Shown here: one piece after another, positions 56,151 to 64,000 of the stretch
Numbering within the stretch: the first letter of the stretch is position 1
Layout of the letters: each line of letters begins with the position of its first letter
Source: Notospermus geniculatus
Taxonomy: Eukaryota; Nemertea; Pilidiophora; Heteronemertea; Lineidae
Assembly: GCA_002633025.1 (NCBI GenBank)
Contig: NMRB01000582.1
Span: 52,230-116,229, forward strand
Length of the DNA stretch: 64,000 nucleotides
Direction: 5' to 3'
Notes under the pieces: generated by a model
Told to the model about the DNA's origin: nothing
Databases searched by the model: none
What the model saw: the letters and a program-made list of their open reading frames with translations, nothing else
Translations under genes and position numbers: made by a program

Positions 56151-57277
56151 TAGTGACCCGAGATGTTAGAAAATTCTGCATGCATCGTCGCCCTCTGCTG
56201 CTTTCTAATGGCCATAAGGTTGCCCTAAGTGTTTGCCGCAAATAGGATTATTGCCAAAATAAATGGCCCGGACGTGAATTCTGATTGGCTGCGGAGCTAA
56301 TCCAATTATCATCCAATCAGAACGATGTCCCACAAACAGAGGCACTGACAATTGACAGTCACTGATTTGGGTGATTAGATTATTGATCGATAGGTCACGT
56401 GGTAGTCGATGGCCTTGTTTGGACAAGATGGGAAGGCCTGGCGTTGCTGGAGCTCAAAATCTATATAATAAAAATGCTGGAAGTCGGCTCAAAAAAGTCA
56501 CACTTAGAAGCTTTGTTTTGCCTCGAAATTCGGCACGGTAATAGAGGATACCATATCCTGATGCAACGGGTGGTTTAATTTGCAAAGAGAACTTGGTTGT
56601 GGTCGCAATTTTACTTTTGTTGTTCGATTGCTTTCCAAATTCTCCCTACCGCACACCGTTGCACCAATTCCAGCCATGCCGTGCATTCCAACCTCGGCCA
56701 AACTCAGAATCGCCGATTCCCACGGGTTCTTGCTAGTAAAAAATAATACAACACATCATTTCCTTAGAAGTATAGTAGCCTACTTCTCATGGTAATTGCA
56801 TGATTGCCCATGCATAAGGGTTAATTAGGGTGAATTGGAAAAACCACCTGTGCATCTTGTGTGTACCGATACACGCCAGAGTGCACATATGTCATGCAAA
56901 CTTAGCCTGGCACAGACCGTTTACTACAACTCATTATCCTCTTGGTTTTACTCAGAAATTGTGACTTGAGGCGATTCCCGATTACGTCGCCATGACAACA
57001 CATTCCATTATTCAACAAGGTTATAGATATCATATTTTCGTGAGTATCTGGTTTTACTATGCACATTTTGTATTTGCTTTTGGGAGAAAAAAATAGTGAT
57101 GCTACCAAACGGTTTCAACCGGCAGTGCAAAAACGTTTTTTGCAATTTCAATTTTCATGTACCTGTTGAAAAATGATGAATGCAGTTAATCCTATGTACA
57201 ATCACTTACAGTTGTGCAAGCTTCAATGAAGCATTAGTTTCCATCATCGCCATTTCTCTTATACCTTTTGGCACCCT
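56151..57277. other. No gene seen
   Basis: No convincing exon, RNA or repeat family. Confidence 0.3.
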
Positions 57278-57592
57278 ATAGCCATTCCACATTCTGCCAC
57301 TCTATTTCCATTCCACCTTCTGCCACCCTATTGCCATTCCACCTTTAGCCACCGTATTGCCATTCCACCTTTTACCGTTCTATTTCCATTCCACCTTTTG
57401 TCACTCTTTTGCCATTCCACATTCTGCCACTCTATTACCATTCCACCTTCTGCCACCCTATTTCCATTCCACCTTCTGCCACCCTATTTCCATTCCACNC
57501 CACCATGTTTCCATTCCACATTCTGCCACCCTATTTCCATTTCACCTTCTACCACCCTATTTCCATTCCACCTTTTGCCACCTTTATTTCCA
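57278..57592. repeat. 26-bp tandem repeat, about 12 units
   Basis: Unit tttccattccaccttctgcc followed by acccta, with minor variants. An n at 57499 interrupts it, probably a collapsed array. Confidence 0.88.
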
Positions 57593-57599
57593 TTACCTG

Positions 57600-58350
57600 G
57601 GGGTAGAGCACATGGAACTAGGCTTGTTTTAAAGAATATTGCGAAGCGGATGGAGAGGATGGTGACCGTTCCATACTTTTCTGGAAAAATCTAATGATGT
57701 TTAGAATAATTTGTCCTGCTTTAAGCACTTTGATGGGAAACACTACACTAGGAATCCAACCTTCAACTTCAAAGGGTGCAGAATCTATGTCAAGTGTATT
57801 TGAACGCTATGTTGAGAACAACAATGATGCAAATGGCAGCCTGTACCAAAAATATTCCTGGGGCGATTCTCCATTTGGCATTATTTTCTGTGTCAAAATC
57901 AAACTGAATAACAGATTTTTCATTGACATACGCCCCTGCTCCAGCCCGTTAGTGGCATCAACTGGATCAGCTCTGTTTCAAAAGGGTGCTGTAAAAAGTC
58001 CCTCCTTTTCCCGCCATGCCTTTGGCATCGTTAATGCTGGTAAACTGGTAACCATGGGAATGGAAATTTCAGTCTTGCCATCTATAATCTTCTGCAGAAA
58101 CTGCCCTGACTGCCCTGTCACAATTCGTGCGGCTTGTAGAATGTTCCTCTTCTTCGAGAGGCTTCGAACGACAGGGGGACAGTCTAAAATTTAGTCTTTT
58201 GAGCAGTTCGTTTAGTGTACCGGTACATCCCATTTCAATGGCTGCTTTCGTAGGCATTTTGAAATTTGGTACAGTTTCGAGCTCTATTGCATTGCTACAA
58301 AAATAGACTAAAGTGAGCGACAAAATGATATACCAAGATTGTCTCAATTG
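57600..58350 (-). pseudogene. Possible decayed coding sequence, family unknown
   Basis: Minus-strand frames give protein-like stretches: an ORF from 58347 starts with a hydrophobic MRQSWYIILSLTLVYFC. Another frame further down reads EISIPMVTSLPALTM, then NRADPVDATNGLEQGRMS after a stop. Frame changes and stops separate them. I recognise no family; it could be chance. Confidence 0.2.
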
Positions 58351-58662
58351 GTTTGATATTTAAACACACTATGAAGAGCAGAAAATTGGTCTTTTTGATG
58401 TATACAAGTCATGTAGAAAGATTTTTCGCTCACTTATCCATTTTTGATTGTTACAAATATTTCAGTTCATGCTTATTCCTGTAGATGTCTCACCTATCGC
58501 AATGCAGGTGTTCCATCCACCAAGAGATGGCATTATTGATTTTACTGCCTGCTGCTGTGACTGGTTACTGATACACCGAAGGAAATTTGACTTACATGTA
58601 CCACTATCAGTGTCGCGGCAGCTTGTGACTACGAAAGAAGAAGCATTGAGTGTGGGTATTAG

Positions 58663-58847
58663 CACAGGCCCTTGTGAAGTTGTGTGTGGGGCCTAGCAAC
58701 GGTAAACCAAGTGGGTACCCCACTATTGTGAAGTTGTGTGTGGGGCCTAGCTATGGTAAACCAAGTGGGTACCCCACTATAATATAGTGGGGTACCCACT
58801 TGGTTTACCGTAGCTAGGCCCCACACACAACTTCACAAGGGCCTGTG
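58663..58847. repeat. Long palindrome with internal duplication
   Basis: cacaggcccttgtgaagttg at the left is mirrored at 58828-58847. ggggcctag and ggtaaaccaagtgggtaccc occur twice on the left and once, inverted, on the right. The centre (ccactataatatagtgg) is perfect. Confidence 0.85.
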
Positions 58848-59137
58848 GTCATCTGCAAGGGCCTTGCAGATGCTGCAAGGGGGAGGAATGGGGGGGGGAG
58901 TGCGGGGGATGGATGCTCATCAAAGGGTGGGGAGACTTCCTAAGGATGGAGTAAGGTTAGAAACATTGAAATATGCCGTGAATTTCAATGATTAGCTCCA
59001 AGTTTCAGAATTTCTCGGTCGTCAATTTTACAGATTTGTTGGCCGAATATGGCGGTGACCAACATTCATAACATAACAGTTCCTTATCCTACTCTTTTAA
59101 CTTGGTAAATTTTTCTCAGTGTGGCTCAAGACACTCT
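58848..59137. other. No gene seen
   Basis: A purine-rich stretch (ggaatgggggggggagtg) near 58885. Otherwise unrecognised. Confidence 0.3.
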
Positions 59138-59640
59138 GAGGGCCGATTTAAAGGAGCTGGACGTCCAAGTTGTAAACACTCACTCACTGGTTCTCTATCC
59201 ACGTGACGCCTGCGGTGCTGCCACCTATTGTCGGTGATATGTACTGACGTGAATATCGTGAGTGAGTTGCATTGGACTGGGCACCAGTCTAACGATCACG
59301 GGGCGCTACTGGTGCTGCCACCTTCACGAAGGAATAAAACTAGTTTGCTGGCCACTGTTTGTAAACAAACCAGTTTGTTTACAACTTGGACGTCGAGCTC
59401 CTTTAATTGACGTTTGCTAAGATAACCATTGGTTCCACCAAAAATAGCTAAGCGAGCGAAAAGTGTACATTCAACTAAATTTTCACCAAAAAAGCCCTGT
59501 TTGGATGGATACGCGCTACACACAGCTTAGAAAACGGGACTTTTTGGTGAAAAATTTAGTTGTACATTTTTCACATGCCTATCTGTTTTTGGTCATGGAA
59601 CCAATGGTTAGCTTAGCAAACGTCTATTAAAAATGGCCTC
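59138..59640. mobile_element. MITE family C, complete, with nested TTAA element
   Basis: gagggccgattta at the left and the near complement at the right; gacgtttgctaag and its complement, and aaaaagccctgtttggatgg and its mirror, pair inside. Split by 59152-59402. Confidence 0.75.
59152..59402. mobile_element. 251-bp TTAA element nested in family C
   Basis: AGGAGCTGGACGTCCAAGTT and its complement (one base different); TTAA at 59148-59151 and 59403-59406. The family C copy at 10112 has the empty site. Confidence 0.82.
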
Positions 59641-60169
59641 AAACTGATCATTGCAAGTCTCACTGCTATAGTTTAGTGTCTTCAAGAAACCTTCATCTCA
59701 CTCCATCCAAGTTTTTTCCAAAGCATTTTATTGCCCGGACTTAAAAAGTGACTTCATCTCATTTGAAATGCACAGTGTAATTATACTAAATCTGACCTTT
59801 CCAGTGTCATTTCCCGCCGGGAAAAACGACTAATCACGATCCAAGAACACGAAATTCTCAAAGGGAATAAGTTATCAATGATTTTAGAAAAGTCGTTAGT
59901 CAATTATTGTGCAGCTAAATGACATGGATTTGCTGGCTTTGAGTGCACGCCCCCACCGCCGATGAAATCTATGGGAGTTTCTGTGTGATGTTACTCCACA
60001 GAAGCGAGACACCCCAGGGAATTTACAGATGCTATTGAAAGGATCAGCTGGCCTGAAACTTTAGACTGGAAGCCAGTATTCCCATCGATATAACGTTGGC
60101 TGATTCATGTTTGCATTGTGGCATTGATCAGAGCAGAAAATCCTTGATTGTGCTTAGCCTCCGTAAAGA
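59641..60169. other. No gene seen
   Basis: No recognisable feature. Confidence 0.3.
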
Positions 60170-60300
60170 TTGGCTAGTATTCATAAAAGCAAGCAAATGC
60201 TTTTACTTAAGATTTGCACAGCAATGTCCAATGTAAATGTATTACAAAACTTGGAGTAAAAGCATTTGCTATCTTTTATATGAATATCAGCCATTGTTTT
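60170..60300. mobile_element. MITE family I, copy 2
   Basis: ggctagtattcataaaagc at the left pairs with the right end near 60280; aagcaaatgctttta pairs with taaaagcatttgct. Confidence 0.6.
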
Positions 60301-60344
60301 ATATCAAGCATGCAGCTAGTGATCCCTGCTGCCAATTTCAGCTG

Positions 60345-60828
60345 CTGAACACTAAACGAATGAAAGGCTCTGATTGGTTGCCTTTTCAGCTGCTGGACAA
60401 AGAAAGGCCCTTATTGGTTGACTTCACCAAAGTTGCTGTACAAAGGAAGGCTCTGATTTGTTGATTTCAGTCGCTGAACAAAGAAAGGCTTTGATTGGTT
60501 ATTTTCAGTTGCTGAACAAAGGCCTTTAATTGGTTGATTTTAGTTGGTGAACAAAGAACGGGTTTGGTTGGTTGAATTCAGCTGCTGAGCAAAAAAAGGA
60601 ATTATTGGTTGATAAAAGGTCCTTATTGTTAATTTCAGTTACTGAGCAAAAAATGCCCTTATTGGTTGATTTCAGTCGCTGAACAAAGGAAGGCTTTGAT
60701 TGGTTGGTTTCAATTGCTGAACAAAGAAAGGATCTGATTGGTTGATTTCAGTTGCTGAACAAAGCAAGGATCTGATTGGTTGATTTCAGTTGGTGAACAA
60801 AGAAAGATTCCGATTGGTTGGTAGCCTT
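60345..60828. repeat. Tandem array of about 37 bp, 12 units, each with an inverted CCAAT box
   Basis: Unit: gctgaacaaagaaaggctct then gattggttgatttcag, with variants. Nearly every unit keeps attggtt. Confidence 0.85.
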
Positions 60829-61231
60829 ATATCTACCAATCTGTTGATAAAATTTCCATGTGTGGGTAGTCACTTTATAGTTTCCTTACAAAATACCCCC
60901 AAGGAACAGGGCCTCGCCCTCTCCTCCCACCATCCATTAAACCGTATGATCTCCATTTATTTTCACAATAACGTTAATGACTTAATGACCTATTCCTTGT
61001 AGCCAGAATAATGAAAGCGTAATGTTGTGTTATCCAGTCATATAGGTCAGGTTCATTAGCAGCCATCTTGGGTTATTACTGCCCTGGAAATTCCAGGAAT
61101 TCAACCCTCTGAGTGCCAACTACTGACCGTTTAAAGGACCACGCCGATAATTGCCACTTTCTGTCGGCAGCCGGCGCCACCAACGGTGATTGCATCATTC
61201 TCCAATACTGGTAGTCTAGCCTTTCACCCCA
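60829..61231. other. No gene; short dispersed repeat
   Basis: About 61150-61213 (gtcggcagccggcgccacca) is the repeat also seen at 3.4 and 55.1 kb. Confidence 0.35.
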
Positions 61232-61368
61232 GGGCCCAGTTTCACAAAGAATCTTAAGTCTAGGAAAAAACTTAAGTCTGAAATGAAGTCATCTGATTTG
61301 CTGAAACCCTGGTCACATGATGACTTAAGTCAAACTTTAGACTTAAGTTTCTTTGTGAAACTGGGCCC
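61232..61368. mobile_element. MITE family G, copy 1
   Basis: GGGCCCAGTTTCACAAAGAA and complement; inner acttaagtc motifs repeat in both orientations. Confidence 0.82.
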
Positions 61369-62225
61369 AGGGTAGGAAATGTAGGCCTACGATGCAATGC
61401 ATAATAAGTGGATACCCTAGGAATGAGAGCTGCTCTACATGGGGCGAGTTTAACAACATTGTCAATAGAGGTCTCACTTATGTTTAGCACAAGATCGGGA
61501 GGGAAAACCATGGCTCTTTAATTCCATTTTATTGTCATTTCTTTCTGGGACACACTGTATGAACGCTAAAAATCCAGTCGTAGAGAAGTCATCCTCCGCG
61601 GATGCTGAAATATAGACGTTACGCGAGTCCAATCCCTAATTTCTGTCAACCAATCCAATTTCAGGATGTAATGGTCAGCCCGAGGTCGTTGCTTTGGTAA
61701 TAAGGTCAATTTAGCGTCTGATGAGTGTCACATGACCTCCGGGCAGATGATGATTCGGTGTCCTTCAGCAAAAAGTTCTAATCCTGGTGATGGTGTCTGG
61801 ATTAATGACCTTGACCTCGACCTTGACCTGGATTAATAACCTTGACCTCTTATGAATAGTGGCAGTCAATTAATTGCTGGAACTACATTCATAATTTGCA
61901 TCGCCTGCACATGTATTGGGGATTATTACCATCCTTGATTGTATTTATACAAATGGTTTCATTTTTACCCAGGCTGAGTATCAGAAACCCTCTTATCCAA
62001 AACTGATGGCCTGGTGTAATAAAAAAAGACAGTTTGGCCTCAAAAAAGATGACAATAATAGCAAATGATTTCTGATGCAATTCATCACCTGACCTTGTCC
62101 ATTCCATCCCATCATGGGAGTTGTTGATTACTGTTATGGAGTGCCCCATTACCCTGGTAGTTGTCCCAATGACCTCCATCACATAATAACCCTCTCCCCT
62201 GAAACGGCTCTGATCAACAGTGTTG
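61369..62225. other. No gene; nuclear-receptor-type half-site cluster inside
   Basis: No exon recognised. See 61806-61848 for the TGACCT cluster. Confidence 0.35.
61806..61848. promoter_or_regulatory. Cluster of four AGGTCA-type half-sites
   Basis: TGACCT at 61806, 61812, 61824 and 61843. The first two abut and give TGACCTTGACCT, which contains the extended half-site TGACCTTGA. Only a sequence resemblance: no adjacent gene is known. Confidence 0.35.
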
Positions 62226-62790
62226 CAAGTGCAGTTGAACTCCCCATTGGTAGAGAGACTTAGCTGTTCAATCCAATTGAACTCCCTATTGCTAGAATAA
62301 GCTCCCTATTGTTAGACTTAGCTGTAGTGTTAACTGGTTAAGTCCATTTTATCTCCCCAATATTGAACTAAGCTGTTCAATCCAATTCAACTCCCCATTC
62401 TGAGACTAAGCCCGAACTCCCCACTTGTCTGTTAAATCCATTTGAACTCCCGTCGTTAGACTAAGCGCCCATTGTTGGACTTGTCTGTTAAATCCAATTG
62501 AACTCCCATTGTTAGACTAAGCTCCCCATTGTTAGACTTAGCTATTAAATCCATTTGAACTCCCCATTGTTATACTAAGCTCTTCAATCCAATTCAACTC
62601 CCCATTGTTAGACTTAGGCCTAGCTCCCCATTGTTAGACTTGACTGTTAAATCCAATTCAACTCCCCATTGTTAGACTTCGGTCTATCTCCCCCATTGCA
62701 AGACTTTAGACAACCCCATTGCCCACTCTTTGACTTAGCTGTTCAATGCTGCTACCCAGTTTGAACTCGCCGTTGCTGGACTTATGTAGC
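62226..62790. repeat. Tandem array of about 38 bp, about 13 units
   Basis: Unit: ttgaactccccattgttaga followed by cttagctgttaaatccaa, with point changes and short deletions. Confidence 0.85.
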
Positions 62791-63170
62791 TGTTACATGT
62801 CACCAGTCTGACAATACATTTGAACTCTTAGAAGTTATGTTTCTGCGTAATTGTATCATTTACGTAAATGTCGCGACTGACCTAAATTGGGACAGAGAAC
62901 TTGTTCCCCCATCGCAATTACATACGATAATCTCGTGGCTCTGACATTAGTCCAAAGCCCATGACTAGTTTGCGGCCCTCCAAATTATCCTAGCATCTCC
63001 CCACTCCTAATCAGCTGAATCAGTGAATTGTCACTAGACTGGAAGCATCATTATGGTGACATGCCGCTAAACATTCCCGGGCCCCAGCACAAATTAGCCC
63101 AGTCGAGGTCTCTGCCTTGGGCTACTGGGGTATGTGAGCTGTACGGTACCCTTGGGTGCAGTTTCATACT
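62791..63170. other. No gene seen
   Basis: No recognisable feature. Confidence 0.3.
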
Positions 63171-63600
63171 GTAGAAATTTGGCAATATGACAAAGCTGGG
63201 GCCGGTTGCACAAAGAATCTTAAGTCTAAGAACAAACTTAAGTCTGAAATGAAGTCATCTTGTTTGCTGAAATCTGGTCACATGATGACTTAAGTCCAAC
63301 TTTAGACTTAAGATTCTTTGTGAAACTGGGCCCAGTTTGCATATGATTATGAAGAGGAATAAACTTTCTGCTATTTCCAATATGGCTGCCAAGGAGGCCA
63401 TCTTTGGGTGCAACTTGGTAGCAAACAGTTGTGACGATTCAACATGGATTTCTAGATATTTAGCAATCAGTGTAGAAAATTTGGTAATATGACAAAACAG
63501 TTTGCATGTGATTATAAAGAGGAATAAACTTTGTGCTATTTCAATATGGCTGCCAAGGAGGCCATCTTTGGGTGCACTTAGCAACCAGAAGTGACCAATC
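63171..63600. repeat. Tandem duplication of about 170 bp interrupted by a family G MITE
   Basis: aatatgacaaaacagtttgc, aagaggaataaactttctgc and gccaaggaggccatctttgg occur at about 63338-63432 and 63490-63592. A partial third unit (tagaaatttggcaatatgac) at 63171-63195 is cut by the MITE. Confidence 0.75.
63199..63333. mobile_element. MITE family G, copy 2
   Basis: ggggccggttgcacaaagaa at the left and tttgtgaaactgggccc at the right; inner sequence as in copy 1. Confidence 0.78.
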
Positions 63601-64000
63601 AAATTTGAATTCCAGATTAGATTAGCCACTCATTGTAAAAAGAAATAAAACTGCTGGGCTGTTATCTCTGTTCAGGTGGTCCAAAAATGACTGTTTTTAG
63701 TATGACCCGAATTTCTTATAAAACTTTTTCTTCATTTTCGGCAGTAGCTGTCACTGTGTTGCCCGATAAGTGACAAGTTTTTCAACTTTCAAGGAGCTAA
63801 AACAGGGTTTTTAGTATTTAGAACAAATTCTTACAAACTTCTTTTCCTCTCTTTTCAGATTAACGTTGCCATGACGTTGTAGAGGGTTAATCCACCGACA
63901 GCATCAGTATCACTACAAGCCAATAACACCTAATTATGGGAATTACTTACTACCATCAATGAGCCTGCCCACCCCCACAATGGTATACTCCGACCTGCCG
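63601..64000. other. No gene seen
   Basis: No recognisable feature up to the window end. Confidence 0.3.

Noticed and set aside
55631-56245. 204-codon open frame on the plus strand
   Set aside because: It reads through two SINE halves and the MITE between them.
57694-58194. 166-codon open frame on the plus strand
   Set aside because: No recognisable domain. The opposite strand looks at least as protein-like, and neither can be supported.

Overview
The window is eukaryotic, gene-poor and packed with repeats. It most resembles the genome of a marine invertebrate deuterostome (echinoderm, hemichordate or cephalochordate). The clues are F-type (fucolectin-like) lectin exons with spliceosomal introns, many small inverted-repeat transposons (MITEs), tRNA-derived SINEs, a CR1/L2-like LINE end, and frequent aggcctac and tacatgta words. 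The species cannot be fixed from sequence alone. Almost no open reading frame over 100 codons looks like a protein; most fall inside repeats.

Genes (about 0.4-8.5 kb, minus strand). Two head-to-tail paralogues encode secreted F-type lectins. Gene A (8508 down to 4561) is complete as read: a 76-nt signal-peptide exon, two exons that each carry half of the F-type lectin domain, and a final PAN/apple-like exon. All introns are phase 1 and the predicted protein is 261 aa. Gene B (1293 down to 423) shows the matching first two exons, again exactly 76 and 213 nt, and runs off the left edge. Every intron of gene A contains one inverted-repeat element. Both paralogues lack the histidine of the canonical fucose-binding motif.

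8.5-33 kb: no confident gene. Dispersed MITEs, SINEs, a 66-bp hairpin satellite (10.3-11.4 kb) that starts inside a MITE, retroelement ends with a hammerhead-ribozyme-like core (14.7, 16.7 and 25.4 kb), local tandem duplications, and one possible terminal exon of an unrecognised gene (16.16-16.34 kb).

33.4-54.7 kb: a very large inverted repeat (33426-39312 against 43206-51076). The arms differ by several insertions and by satellite length. It sits next to a 1,428-bp direct repeat (41777-43204 and 53298-54725), both copies of which stop at a single n. This looks more like two divergent haplotypes or a mis-joined assembly than a finished locus, although a real segmental inversion-duplication is not excluded. 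Single n characters at 12363, 14582, 32295, 37659, 43205, 54726 and 57499 probably mark joins.

54.7-64 kb: more nested transposons (a MITE with 8-bp duplications inside a SINE, a TTAA element inside another MITE), four tandem-repeat arrays with 26-, 37-, 38- and about 170-bp units, and a cluster of nuclear-receptor-type half-sites. No convincing gene.
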